A stretch of DNA of 64,000 nucleotides, taken from assembly GCF_001742425.1 (NCBI RefSeq), contig NZ_MJEH01000062.1, positions 62,001 to 126,000 on the forward strand, read 5' to 3'. This DNA is from Bacillus solimangrovi (lineage in GTDB: Bacteria > Bacillota > Bacilli > Bacillales > Bacillaceae_N). Every line of letters starts with the position of its first letter. Position 1 is the stretch's first letter. The notes beneath the pieces were generated by a model that was not told the DNA's origin, ran no database searches, and worked only from the letters and a program-made list of their open reading frames with translations. The translations under genes were made by a program, and so were the position numbers. Below are positions 1 through 8,493 of this stretch, piece after piece.

Positions 1-2
1 TG

Positions 3-908
3 ACAGTTATTGATAGTGATGCTGAAACTTTATCATCTTGGTTCTATTTAAGATATCCACTAATTAACAAGGTATGTGACATCCAATTTTTATCTTATGA
101 TATTCGAACAAAAGAATTTAAAGAACATATTAGACAAATTAAGACGAGTGAGAATCAATACAGCTACATTGCTATTTGTTTAAACGATGATGAATTAAGC
201 TTAAAGGCAGCTTTGAATTTTATGACAGAGTTGAAAACAGTGCCAACAGGAATAAAAATGATTAGGGATTCTACTTTTGCCCGTTGGATTGATAACCATA
301 ATAAAAAATTTCATAATCTCTTTCGATTTGGAAATACAGATGACATTTCTAATGTTGGGACTATTATTAATGAAAAGCAAGACCGACTTGCAAAAGCTAT
401 ACATGATCTTTACCTCAAAAAAAATGAAAATGGACAACCATGGAACAACTTAACAGCATTTATCAAATCATCTAACCGTGCTCAAGCAGATCATATTGAT
501 GCAAAACTGAGTTATCTTGGTTTAAGACAGGTAAGTACAGGTGAAGTGAGTGAAAAAATGTATACAACTATTAATCTCCAAGAGTTTAATAGTATGTTAG
601 TAAATAAACTAGAAAGACTTGCCATAACAGAGCATAATCGGTGGAATGCTTTTCATCACATTAATGGTTATACACAAATTCCTCCTCATGAAGAAATAGA
701 TCATGAAAATAAAAAACATTATTGTTTAACGACCTGGAATGATTTAGATGAAGTGTCTCAAGTTCGATCTGAGATTAAGGGAAATCAAGTTAATTATAAA
801 GAGCTAGATCGACATAGTGTACAAAGAATTTTTAAGATTGTTGAGGCAGCAGGGGATAAAATTGTTAAACCTATGAATGCAAAAGAAGGGAAATTTGATG
901 ACATATAA
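3..908 (+). CDS. RyR-domain protein, probably with N-terminal TrkA-N/NAD-binding part (5' end cut off by window)
   Basis: The reading frame is open from the window's left edge, so the start is missing; about 301 residues remain. The stretch SSNRAQADHI followed by a leucine-rich segment, and later ITEHNRWNAFH, match the arrangement I know from bacterial proteins in which a TrkA-N-like Rossmann domain precedes a RyR (ryanodine-receptor repeat) domain. The first ~90 visible residues have the alternating hydrophobic/charged look of a Rossmann fold, but its glycine-rich loop would lie outside the window. RyR domains in bacteria have been proposed to sense nucleotide-derived ligands in conflict and signalling systems; no activity can be read from the sequence. 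The next gene, a second RyR protein, overlaps its 3' end, so the two are probably co-translated. Confident on the RyR part, less on the N-terminal domain. Confidence 0.7.
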   Translation, partial: TVIDSDAETLSSWFYLRYPLINKVCDIQFLSYDIRTKEFKEHIRQIKTSENQYSYIAICLNDDELSLKAALNFMTELKTVPTGIKMIRDSTFARWIDNHNKKFHNLFRFGNTDDISNVGTIINEKQDRLAKAIHDLYLKKNENGQPWNNLTAFIKSSNRAQADHIDAKLSYLGLRQVSTGEVSEKMYTTINLQEFNSMLVNKLERLAITEHNRWNAFHHINGYTQIPPHEEIDHENKKHYCLTTWNDLDEVSQVRSEIKGNQVNYKELDRHSVQRIFKIVEAAGDKIVKPMNAKEGKFDDI

Positions 909-1179
909 GCCATTACCAATTGATACATCTTTAACAATACTACCAGATGATATAGAAGAAGTTATAGAAGTTATTGCTGAAAATGTCCATGAGCGATGGG
1001 CAGATAATAGAATCAGAGAGGGTTGGACATACGGTGTAGAACGGAATGACCTTTTGAAGAAGCATCCATGTTTAAAACCATATCATGAACTTGAGGAATC
1101 GGAGAAACAATATGATCGTATTACAGCAACTGAAACTATAAAAGTTCTTATAAATATGGGTTTTAAATTTGAGAGATAA
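898..1179 (+). CDS. small stand-alone RyR-domain protein
   Basis: A 93-residue protein consisting almost entirely of one RyR domain: the signature ENVHERWADNRIREGWTYG lies near residues 20-38, followed by a conserved LKPYHELEESEK segment and a C-terminal helix ending in GF. I chose the ATG at 898 because AAGGG sits 7 bases upstream; an in-frame ATG at 877 has no such site. The gene overlaps the preceding RyR gene by 11 bases, which suggests translational coupling. In bacteria such single-domain RyR proteins are thought to bind small ligands, perhaps nucleotides; the partner or effector is not visible here and may lie left of the window. Confidence 0.75.
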   Translation: MTYKPLPIDTSLTILPDDIEEVIEVIAENVHERWADNRIREGWTYGVERNDLLKKHPCLKPYHELEESEKQYDRITATETIKVLINMGFKFER

Positions 1180-1355
1180 AAGGTATGTATTAGGTGAAAA
1201 TATATAATATTAAGCCTCGATTAACTGAGTTATTTTACATAGGAAATATCAGAGGGAAATTGGATTTGCAATTACTAATTAGTCAATTTTTATTGAACTA
1301 ATTTTAAAAATTTCAAGGTATTGAATTGTTGATTCATTTATATTTTATGATAATA

Positions 1356-1405
1356 AAAGGTGTGTTCAAAAGGTAAATTATATACCATTTTTGACACACC
1401 TTTAT
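1356..1405 (+). terminator. hairpin, possible terminator of the RyR operon
   Basis: AAAGGTGTG at 1356-1364 pairs with CACACCTTT at 1395-1403, and the interior (TCAAAA...TTTTTGA, GGTA...TACC) continues the pairing, so almost the whole 48 bases folds as one long stem. The T-run after it is short, so it could instead be the terminus of a small decayed mobile element. Confidence 0.4.
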
Positions 1406-2060
1406 TCTAGCCCATTGTCCGTAGACAAACAGCAATAATTAGCAGGGGCCACCTAGTGATGTAAAGGTAGCACAGTACAAAGCTTTCTCGAATATTGCTA
1501 TTAACTTACTTCAACTTGGTGATGCGATTTCAAGGCTAAAGTAAGTCAGCGTTGTTATAGTTTTATGATGTTAAATCAAAAAATCACAATGAAGAAAGAT
1601 GAAAATTTTAGTATATTCTATTGTAAGGATTTAATTATTTTAAATCTGTGCTAATAAGTAGCCTTGTTTCTGTATAAGGTGAAGCCCATCATCTAATATT
1701 TTTTGCAAAGTAGTATTAATATCAAAAAAAATAATCTACCATTAAGTAGATAAGTAGTCAAATGAGCTGAGGATAGTACTGGTCTAATGGTATATGATTC
1801 ATTAGTTGAACGTAATGAGATGCAGTTATCATAAATAATAGTAAAAGTGTCGAATATAGAATAGTTAACAGTAGCTTACCATTTTATAATTGGTGAGCCT
1901 TTTTACGTCTTAAACTTTTGTAGTAACTAGAATGCGTTTTTCTGTATGAAAGAAGCAACTTTAACCAAATTAAAGAATGAAGTACAATTATTATCAAATA
2001 CATAATTTGGAATTATCGAAATTGTATCAAATGATTTAAGGTTAATGAAATATGAACAAT
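1406..2060. other. gene-free, apparently decayed stretch
   Basis: No open frame with a ribosome site is visible on either strand and stops are frequent in all frames. The only structured piece is a short hairpin at 1873-1904. This is typical of DNA left over from lost accessory genes. I recognise no homologue in it. Confidence 0.4.
1873..1904 (+). terminator. short hairpin with T-run
   Basis: GCTTACCA at 1874-1881 pairs with TGGTGAGC (one T-G pair) around a 9-base loop, followed by CTTTTT. It has the form of an intrinsic terminator, but no intact gene reads into it. It may be a relic, or it may insulate the two-component operon. Confidence 0.4.
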
Positions 2061-2074
2061 AAAAAGATGAACTT

Positions 2075-2130
2075 CTTAAGAAAATCTTCATTTTTATCTA
2101 TCGGAAAAGTTAAGAATTTACAAGTACAAT
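2075..2130 (+). promoter_or_regulatory. module promoter P1, upstream of the response regulator gene
   Basis: Three spaced elements, CTTAAG (2075), CTTCAT (2086) and GTTAAG (2109), precede a -10-like TACAAT (2125). Exactly the same order and spacing (11, 23 and 16 bases between element starts) recur in front of the three secreted-protein genes and, with one shift, their pseudogene. Two half-sites 11 bases apart are what OmpR-family regulators usually bind, so autoregulation by the downstream regulator is the simple reading. No good -35 box is present, which fits an activated promoter. Confidence 0.6.
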
Positions 2131-2162
2131 AAAATCAAGCTAGTAATCAAAGAGGTGGAACG

Positions 2163-2855
2163 ATGAGCGAATATACGATATTAGTTACCGATGATGATAA
2201 GGAAATTAGAGACGGGATTGAAATTTATTTAAAGAATGAAGGTTATCAAGTTTTAAAAGCAGCAAATGGAGTTGAAGCAATTGAACGACTTGAGAATCAT
2301 AAAGTTCATTTAATCATCCTTGATATTATGATGCCAAAGATGGATGGGATCGAAGCGACATTTAAAATTCGAAATCAGTATAACATTCCAATCATTATGT
2401 TAAGTGCAAAAGTAGAAGAGACTGATAAAATTCATGGTTTGTCAGTCGGGGCAGATGATTATGTTACAAAACCTTTTCATCCAATGGAATTGATCGCACG
2501 TGTAAAATCACAAATGCGTCGTTATGTACAACTAGGAACAATGCTTGAAAAGCAAGAAGTAGCACATGTGGATGGTTTAGAGCTTAATCAAGATTCTAAA
2601 GAAGTTAAGGTCGATGGGAAACCAGTTAAGCTTACACCAACCGAGTACAAAATTTTTGAGTTATTACTTCTTAACGCAGGTCGTGTGTTTTCGATAAGTG
2701 ATATCTATGAACGTGTTTGGAATGAACAAGCTTACAATGCAGAAAATATCGTAGCAGTCCATATTCGTAAAATACGTGAAAAAATAGAAACAGATCCGAA
2801 AAATCCACGATACTTAAAAGTTGTATGGGGCATTGGGTATAAAATTGAAAAATAA
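2163..2855 (+). CDS. OmpR/VanR-type response regulator
   Basis: A 230-residue two-domain transcription regulator. The receiver domain (about 5-118) has the acidic pair DD near 10-12, phospho-acceptor Asp54 in ILDIMMPK and the conserved Lys103 in VTKPF. Residues ~130-229 form the winged-helix DNA-binding domain, ending in VVWGIGYKIEK. The ribosome site AGAGGTGG lies just before the ATG. A histidine kinase follows 93 bases downstream, its evident partner. A promoter with paired half-sites precedes the gene and is repeated before the nearby secreted-protein genes, so this regulator probably activates both itself and them. The nearest described relatives by eye are VanR-like regulators, but no vancomycin-resistance genes are present. 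Confidence 0.93.
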   Translation: MSEYTILVTDDDKEIRDGIEIYLKNEGYQVLKAANGVEAIERLENHKVHLIILDIMMPKMDGIEATFKIRNQYNIPIIMLSAKVEETDKIHGLSVGADDYVTKPFHPMELIARVKSQMRRYVQLGTMLEKQEVAHVDGLELNQDSKEVKVDGKPVKLTPTEYKIFELLLLNAGRVFSISDIYERVWNEQAYNAENIVAVHIRKIREKIETDPKNPRYLKVVWGIGYKIEK

Positions 2856-2948
2856 TTTATTGAATAGAAATCATATACAGAAAAGTGTTTTCTCAGTAAT
2901 TATTATTCTTAATAATATGACTGATAGATAAGTGAGGAGAATCATACA

Positions 2949-5123
2949 GTGAAGAAAAATTTTTGGAAAGTATATAGCTGGTGTTTATTAGTTACTGTTG
3001 TTTTTGTTTCAGCATTTATAACAATTGAACAAGGTCCACGTTTTATCGGATCGGATTATTTTGAAGATGAGAATTTTCAGAACAGATATGATGATTTTTT
3101 GCGTCAATTAGGACCAATTATGCTTACTGAATTAGATGCAGAGAAGTTAAAAGGGAACATTACTGTATCACAAGAGCAAATAGAAGAATATCGATATAGA
3201 GACGGTAGTTTAAGTGAGCAAATAGATAGAATTCAATCACAGTATAATCAGCGTATAGCTGATGCAGAAGCATCAGATGATGAAATGATTAAAAATGTAT
3301 ATATAAAAGAAAGAGATACAAAAATTGTTGATATACAAAAAAAGTTTGAGGATGACAGTTACGTTGCTGGAAAAATCAAAGCGGAGAAAGAAAAGGAAAT
3401 TGACATATATATTACTGACATAAAAAATAGTAAGGCAAGCTTTCAATCAAATTATGGTGACTATGCTTACAAGCTTACGAATGTTGAGACAGGAAAAACT
3501 TATACACAAGGTGATGTTTCAGAGAAAGCAGCATTTTCAAAAACATATAGTGAAGGAACAAAGTACTTAGAAGTTCCTTCAAGCATGGATGCGTACAGTA
3601 AAGAAGTACAAGAGATAATAAGTGAAACATCTTCGAGTACTTTCTATGGACAGATTATTTTACCTAAGACAGCAGTTGCAGATTTGATGGATTACAAAGC
3701 TTTTTATAAACACAAAACATTAACGTTTATTACAATGGCTATAGGCATTATTTCGCTCTTAGTAGTCGTCTTTTTATTCAAGTTTCAAAAATCATGGTTT
3801 CAAGAGTCTTCTTTAAGAAAGCGGTATGAAGCATTACCGTTTGACTTACAGCTTTTGTTAGTTTTATTTACTTTTATGGTTACTAATGTCTTTGTCAATT
3901 CTTTAACAAACTATATGTATTATTACTCATATGCAAATTCTCAGAGAGTCTTTATTTCCGATTTGTTTAATTTAGGTATTACTACTTTCTTAGTGTGGTT
4001 GCTTATTTCCAAATGCGTGTGGCTACTAGATGACATGAAGCGTGACCCTGATGTAATAGGTAAATTAAAACGTGGATTTATTGCTAACCGAATTGATTCA
4101 TTTACGAGTATTTTTTCTAAAACTTCTGTTGGTATTCAAGTGTTGGTTACGCTAGCAATTGTGTTTTTCTGGGGAGTAGGAACAGTTCTTACTATAGGGT
4201 ATGGGAATAGTAGTGCGTTACCTCTACTCTATATTATAAGTTCGATCTTTATCGGTATACCAGCCGTTATTCTAATGTTAAGTAAAACAGGATATTTGAA
4301 TAAAATATTGATTGCGACAGAAAAGGTTGCTAATGGAGTATCACATGAGCCAATTCCTGAGAGAGGGAGATCGGTACTCTCTCAACATGCAAAACATGTG
4401 AATAAACTTAGAACAGGAATAAGAACATCATTAACAGAGCAAGCGAAGAGTGAACGATTAAAAACAGAGTTGATTACAAATGTTAGTCATGATTTAAGAA
4501 CACCACTTACTTCAATTATCACTTATACTGATTTGCTAAAAAATCAAGATCTATCAGAAGAAGAGAGAAAAGAGTATGTAGATATCTTGGAAAGGAAATC
4601 AAATATATTGAAGACACTAATTGAGGATTTATTTGAAGTTTCAAAAATGGCTAGTGGAAACTTGGAGCTTCAAAAACAAAAGGTCGATTTGACTCAATTG
4701 GCACAACAAGTAATTGGTGAGCATCAAGAACAAATCGAACAATCTGGACTTGAGTTCAGAGTAACAACACCTGATAAACCAGTTATTGCTAATGTGGATG
4801 GGCAAAAAATGTGGCGCGTATTAGATAACCTAATTACGAATGCAATGAAATATTCACTCGATAATACAAGAGTGTATGTAACGTTAAAACAAGAAAATGG
4901 TCTTGCTGAGTTCATCATTAAAAATGTCACGAAATATGAGCTTGGTGAAAATATTGATGAACTTGTTGAGCGGTTTAAACGTGCAGATACATCACGACAT
5001 ACAGAAGGTTCAGGATTAGGGCTTGCAATTGTCCAATCGATTGTTGACTTACATGGTGGTGCGATGCGAGTTGAGTTAGACGGAGACTTATTTAAGGTAA
5101 CGGTTCAAATCGAAGCATTGTAA
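2949..5123 (+). CDS. multi-pass sensor histidine kinase
   Basis: A 724-residue membrane kinase with a GTG start and the ribosome site GTGAGGAG. One N-terminal membrane helix (about 7-24) is followed by ~230 extracellular residues, rich in charged residues and probably partly coiled-coil, then some five membrane helices between ~257 and 445. The cytoplasmic part has an H-box with His514 (NVSHDLRTP), an N-box (NLITNAMKYS, ~627) and a G-box (GSGLGLAIV, ~690). It should autophosphorylate and pass phosphate to the regulator encoded just upstream. The large outer domain implies an extracellular or envelope signal; its fold is not one I recognise. A candidate terminator lies about 250 bases beyond the stop. 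Confidence 0.92.
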   Translation: MKKNFWKVYSWCLLVTVVFVSAFITIEQGPRFIGSDYFEDENFQNRYDDFLRQLGPIMLTELDAEKLKGNITVSQEQIEEYRYRDGSLSEQIDRIQSQYNQRIADAEASDDEMIKNVYIKERDTKIVDIQKKFEDDSYVAGKIKAEKEKEIDIYITDIKNSKASFQSNYGDYAYKLTNVETGKTYTQGDVSEKAAFSKTYSEGTKYLEVPSSMDAYSKEVQEIISETSSSTFYGQIILPKTAVADLMDYKAFYKHKTLTFITMAIGIISLLVVVFLFKFQKSWFQESSLRKRYEALPFDLQLLLVLFTFMVTNVFVNSLTNYMYYYSYANSQRVFISDLFNLGITTFLVWLLISKCVWLLDDMKRDPDVIGKLKRGFIANRIDSFTSIFSKTSVGIQVLVTLAIVFFWGVGTVLTIGYGNSSALPLLYIISSIFIGIPAVILMLSKTGYLNKILIATEKVANGVSHEPIPERGRSVLSQHAKHVNKLRTGIRTSLTEQAKSERLKTELITNVSHDLRTPLTSIITYTDLLKNQDLSEEERKEYVDILERKSNILKTLIEDLFEVSKMASGNLELQKQKVDLTQLAQQVIGEHQEQIEQSGLEFRVTTPDKPVIANVDGQKMWRVLDNLITNAMKYSLDNTRVYVTLKQENGLAEFIIKNVTKYELGENIDELVERFKRADTSRHTEGSGLGLAIVQSIVDLHGGAMRVELDGDLFKVTVQIEAL

Positions 5124-5165
5124 TAAAGGTGTAGCTATTATCGATTTATCACGTTTCAACTGATA

Positions 5166-5328
5166 TTAAGACTCCCACTTCAAAACGTGGAAAAATCAAA
5201 GAAACTTAAGTGGGAGAGGGCCTTAGTCATACCCTTGTGGTAACAAGCGTCAGTAATTACCTGAATGGTTCAACTAACTACCAGTGGAGGATGAAGGAAT
5301 ACCTCCACAGATGGAAGTTTCACTTTAT
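5166..5328. mobile_element. MITE-like element with hairpins, possibly IS200/IS605-derived
   Basis: The segment begins TTAAGACTCCCACT and ends GGAAGTTTCACTTTAT. It contains a perfect 9-base inverted repeat, CTCCCACTT (5172) with AAGTGGGAG (5208), and a 7-base one, GTGGAGG (5284) with CCTCCAC (5302). Near-identical ends bound a ~50-base sequence at 12311-12360. It carries no transposase. Terminal hairpins of this kind are typical of IS200/IS605-type elements and their ORF-less derivatives; the link to that family is a guess from general appearance. Confidence 0.35.
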
Positions 5329-5370
5329 CAACATTAATTCGTATAGTTTAACAATTGACTTGGTAATGAC

Positions 5371-5412
5371 AAACGCTATTTCTTCTACATTATTAGGAGG
5401 AATAGCGTTTAT
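5371..5412 (+). terminator. terminator-like hairpin after the kinase gene
   Basis: AAACGCTATT at 5371-5380 pairs with AATAGCGTTT at 5401-5410, and ATTGTTTTAT follows. It probably ends the two-component transcript and separates it from the first secreted-protein promoter. Confidence 0.6.
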
Positions 5413-5463
5413 TGTTTTATAAAAATGAATAATCTAGTGATTGTCAGAAGAAATGAAGGGTAT

Positions 5464-5519
5464 CTTAAGAAAATCTTCATTTTTATGTGAGCTGAAAGTT
5501 AAGAAATAGTTTGTATCAT
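5464..5519 (+). promoter_or_regulatory. module promoter P2, first secreted paralogue
   Basis: CTTAAG (5464), CTTCAT (5475), GTTAAG (5498) and -10 TATCAT (5514) have the same spacing as in front of the regulator gene. The -10 is followed by GGTATTAGAT, which is shared with the promoters of the other paralogues but absent from P1. The leader to the start codon is about 200 bases. Confidence 0.6.
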
Positions 5520-5724
5520 TGGTATTAGATAAGGTGATATTCCCTTTAAAGGGGAGTTTTCTTTCACTAACAGCTTGTTGAATGAATTTGGAGATTACTG
5601 ACGTTTATATTGTGATTTAAAAATAGTTGTATCTATTAAGTGTTAAAATAAAAGACTTAGTGTCCAAACCTATTACTTTATAACATTACTCAAATAAAAA
5701 TAAAAAACACATAGAGAGGACGTT

Positions 5725-6561
5725 ATGAAAATGAAACATACGAAAAAAATACTTTTAGCATTATCGTTATCAGCAGTAGTAATTGGAGGAGGTTGTGCTG
5801 CAATTAACTCAGAAGCATCTGTAAGTGCAAAAAACACTAGTGAAAGTTCAACTGAGGAATCTAAGTTAGCAGAAAAAGTGGTAAGAGCAAAAACATTAGC
5901 AGACTTCGATAAAATTCTATTTGAAGATTTCACTTTCGGAGAAGCGTATTACGGCATAGAGGTATTGAGTGATAAAGGCGGTGAAGTAGAACTATCAGCG
6001 TACACGATAGACGAGTCAGTTGTTATTGATGAAAAGTTATTTAATAAATATGTGGACGAACCGTCCTTATATCCATTATTAGAGCATGATGACCTTACTG
6101 GTTCAGAGAAAGAAAGACAAGAGTTTAGAAAAACAGAAGCACTTACCGTTCGTGTAGATCCATGGGCGATGATGTATAAATTTGCAGAGCTTATTGATAC
6201 TGAAGGAAAAACATTCAGTCAAGTATATGAAGAAACGAATATGGAGGAGTTCAGACATTATATAGCAGATAAATCACTAAAAGAAAGTAGAGAATACCTC
6301 TCTAAAGAATATGGAATTGTTGAGATAGAGGGAAAAACAAAGAAACAATTGAAGGAAGCAGAGGGGCTTATAGGTGATGCGATTTTCGCACGCATTGAAA
6401 CAGAAGGTAAAACGATCGAACAAATTAAAGAAGAGCTTCTTAAGACTAATGCTACCTATCGATTAGAGCAAGAATCGAAAGATATGCTTTATGATCCAAA
6501 TTGGTTAATAGAAGAAGATGGATGGTGGAAAGAAGTATACTCACCTTCTGTTAGTCGTTAA
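5725..6561 (+). CDS. secreted protein of unknown family, tandem paralogue 1
   Basis: A 278-residue protein whose first ~25 residues form a basic-hydrophobic signal peptide ending GGGCAA; the Cys could be a lipidation site, although the residues before it are a poor lipobox. The mature part is acidic. A motif of the form EGKTxxQ-V/L/I-xEE occurs three times (near residues 166, 205 and 231), LTGSE followed by ER sits near 125, and the tail has YDPNWLIEE followed by tryptophans. It is clearly related to the two genes downstream. I know no family for it. The promoter suggests control by the adjacent two-component system. GAGAGG lies before the ATG; an in-frame ATG six bases later would also fit. 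Confidence 0.8.
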   Translation: MKMKHTKKILLALSLSAVVIGGGCAAINSEASVSAKNTSESSTEESKLAEKVVRAKTLADFDKILFEDFTFGEAYYGIEVLSDKGGEVELSAYTIDESVVIDEKLFNKYVDEPSLYPLLEHDDLTGSEKERQEFRKTEALTVRVDPWAMMYKFAELIDTEGKTFSQVYEETNMEEFRHYIADKSLKESREYLSKEYGIVEIEGKTKKQLKEAEGLIGDAIFARIETEGKTIEQIKEELLKTNATYRLEQESKDMLYDPNWLIEEDGWWKEVYSPSVSR

Positions 6562-6675
6562 TCAATCATATATGAGTAGTGATTTTTCATTGTTAAATGC
6601 CATTCCTTAATCATTATAGAAGTTTCGTAATCATTAGATACACTCTAGTGATTACAAGAAATGAATATAAATGTT

Positions 6676-6731
6676 CTTTAAGGAATCTTCATTATTATCA
6701 TATCTTAAAGCTAAGAATTGGTTTGTAGAAT
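6676..6731 (+). promoter_or_regulatory. module promoter P3, now upstream of a pseudogene
   Basis: A version of the shared promoter: CTTTAAG (6676), CTTCAT (6687), GCTAAG (6710) and -10 TAGAAT (6726), then GGTATTAGAT. The first half-site is shifted by one base and the third has one change. It now runs directly into the 3' part of a broken paralogue, so the leader and the first ~190 codons have been deleted. Confidence 0.5.
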
Positions 6732-6744
6732 AGGTATTAGATGA

Positions 6745-7023
6745 ATGCAAAGACTTCCTCGCAGATAAATATGGAATTGTTGAGATAGAGGGAAAAACAA
6801 AGGAACAATTGAACGAAGCTGAAAAGTTTGTACGAGCAAGCCATTTTAAGGTGTTGAAACAGAAAGCAAATTGTTAGAATAAATTAAAGAAGAAGTACTT
6901 AATAATAATGCTACTTTACGTCTGAAAGAAGTATCGAAAGACATGCCTTATGATCCGAACTGGTTGATAGAAAAAGGTAACTGGTGGGTTGAGTTATTTG
7001 GAACTACTGGAGTAAACGAATAA
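6745..7023 (+). pseudogene. 3' remnant of a fourth secreted paralogue
   Basis: The sequence matches the end of the third intact paralogue (from its KDFLAD segment near residue 190 to the stop), but it has no start codon, signal peptide or N-terminal two-thirds. It also has a one-base loss near 6850 that shifts the frame (HFYGVE in the intact gene) and a TAA replacing a glutamine codon shortly after. The C-terminal YDPNWLIEK coding segment is still readable. The same promoter type lies directly upstream and a terminator like that of the third gene downstream, so the copy probably arose by duplication of the whole unit followed by internal deletion. Confidence 0.85.
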
Positions 7024-7052
7024 TAACTATGCTAAAGACTAAGGGAAATTTT

Positions 7053-7089
7053 AAAAACACCTCTAAGTTCTAAAATTGGAGGTGTTTTT
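7053..7089 (+). terminator. intrinsic terminator after the pseudogene
   Basis: AAAAACACCTC pairs with GAGGTGTTTTT across a 14-base loop, and the T-run is part of the 3' arm. It closely resembles the hairpin following the third intact paralogue. Confidence 0.8.
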
Positions 7090-7211
7090 CTTATATCTAA
7101 ACTGATATTTAAAAATATTTTATTCAACGCAATGACTGAAATTCTTATTTCGATGAAAATTATTTTATGAAAACTAAAATCTCGTTATCATCTTATAAAA
7201 ATAAAGGTTAT

Positions 7212-7267
7212 CTTAAGGAAATCTTCATTTTAATCTAAGCTGATAGTTAAGAATTGGTTTGTATGAT
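7212..7267 (+). promoter_or_regulatory. module promoter P4, second secreted paralogue
   Basis: CTTAAG (7212), CTTCAT (7223), GTTAAG (7246) and -10 TATGAT (7262) have the standard spacing of this group, followed by GGTATTAGAT. The leader is about 115 bases. Confidence 0.6.
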
Positions 7268-7384
7268 AGGTATTAGATAAAGTGAAACAACCTTTAACAG
7301 AGGGCTGTTATCTTTCTCTAATCGATATAGATTAATCTATTATTTTAAAAATACAAACACACACATAGAAAGGGAGCTGTGAAA

Positions 7385-8203
7385 ATGAATCATACGAAAA
7401 AAATACTTCTAGCATTATCCTTATCAGCAGTAGTAATTGGTGGAGGTTGTGCTGCAAATGATTCAGAGGTATCTGTAAGTACAAAAAACACTAGTGAAGT
7501 TTCATCAGAAGCATCTAAGTTAAAAGAACAAATAGTAAGAGCGAAAACAATATCAGATTTCGAGAATGTTCAATTTGAAGGTATCACTTTCGGTAAAGCA
7601 TCTTTTGGCACAGAGATCAAGGATAGGAGTGATGGGAAAATAGAGCTAGTAGATGATATTTTAAACGAGTCAGTTGTAGTGGATAAAGATTTATTTGAAA
7701 AGTACAAAGGTCAGCCATTATATCCATTATTTGAAAATGATGACCTTACTGGTTCGGAGGAAGAGAGAGAAGAATTTAGAAAAACAGAAGCACTGACTGT
7801 TCGTATGGATCCTTGGGTAAGTATGTATAACTTTGCAGAACGTATTGATACTGAAGGCAAGACATTTGCTCAAGTATATGAAGAAACGAATATGGATAAA
7901 TACAGAGGTTATATAGTAGAGGGTTCTCTAGAAAATAGTAGAAAATACCTTTCTGAAGAATATGGAATTGTTGAGTTAGAAGAAAAAACAAAGGAACAAT
8001 TGAAGGAAGCAGAGGAGATTGTAAGAGAAGTAGATTTACCTGGTATTGAAACAGAGGGTAAAACGATTGAAGAAATTAAAGAAGAGCTTCTTAAGGCTAA
8101 TGCTACCTATCGTTTGAAGGAAGAGTCGAAAGACATGCCTTATGATCCGAACTGGTTAATTGAAGAAGATAAGTGGTGGAAGGGAGTAATTGGAAGCTCT
8201 TGA
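7385..8203 (+). CDS. secreted protein of unknown family, tandem paralogue 2
   Basis: A 272-residue paralogue of the preceding intact gene: nearly identical signal peptide ending GGGCAA, the same LTGSE segment, three EGKT/EEKT-type repeats and the YDPNWLIEE tail. The middle is more diverged than the two ends. I chose the ATG at 7385 because GGGAG lies 8 bases before it; a GTG two codons earlier is only 2 bases from that site. It has its own copy of the shared promoter. A role at the cell surface or outside it, induced by the adjacent two-component system, is inferred; the biochemical function is unknown. Confidence 0.8.
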   Translation: MNHTKKILLALSLSAVVIGGGCAANDSEVSVSTKNTSEVSSEASKLKEQIVRAKTISDFENVQFEGITFGKASFGTEIKDRSDGKIELVDDILNESVVVDKDLFEKYKGQPLYPLFENDDLTGSEEEREEFRKTEALTVRMDPWVSMYNFAERIDTEGKTFAQVYEETNMDKYRGYIVEGSLENSRKYLSEEYGIVELEEKTKEQLKEAEEIVREVDLPGIETEGKTIEEIKEELLKANATYRLKEESKDMPYDPNWLIEEDKWWKGVIGSS

Positions 8204-8326
8204 GGTTGATACTTAGCATTATATGAGTAGATACTCTAGCATTGATGGATATTTCCTTCTAAATGCGTTAATGGAGTTCCATCATTTAATAAACTCTCGT
8301 GATAACAAGAAATAAATGAACATGTT

Positions 8327-8382
8327 CTTAAGGAAACATTCACTTTTATCATATCTTAAAGTTAAGAAGTGGCTTGTATAAT
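8327..8382 (+). promoter_or_regulatory. module promoter P5, third secreted paralogue
   Basis: CTTAAG (8327), ATTCAC (8338, a variant of the second element), GTTAAG (8361) and a perfect -10 TATAAT (8377), followed by GGTATTAGAT. Spacing is identical to that in the other copies. With a consensus -10 this may be the strongest promoter of the group. Confidence 0.6.
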
Positions 8383-8493
8383 CGGTATTAGATGAAAGGA
8401 GGGAGTCCACAAATAAGTTAGCATTTAACGTAACAATAGTAGAGGGTTCAAATACTAAAAAATAATATTATGTGCAGAGAGGAAATAATTTAG

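Larger units (their letters stand above)
5124..5724. other. 600-base gap with a MITE-like element, hairpin and promoter
   Basis: No convincing gene is present. A 70-codon open frame at 5210-5422 lies across the MITE-like element and terminator hairpin, with no family resemblance. The gap holds, in order, a small palindrome-bearing element, a terminator-like hairpin and the promoter of the first secreted-protein gene, followed by a long leader of roughly 200 bases. Confidence 0.5.

Noticed and set aside
5210..5422. 70-codon open frame after the kinase gene
   Set aside because: It runs across the MITE-like element and a terminator hairpin and has no plausible family or ribosome site.
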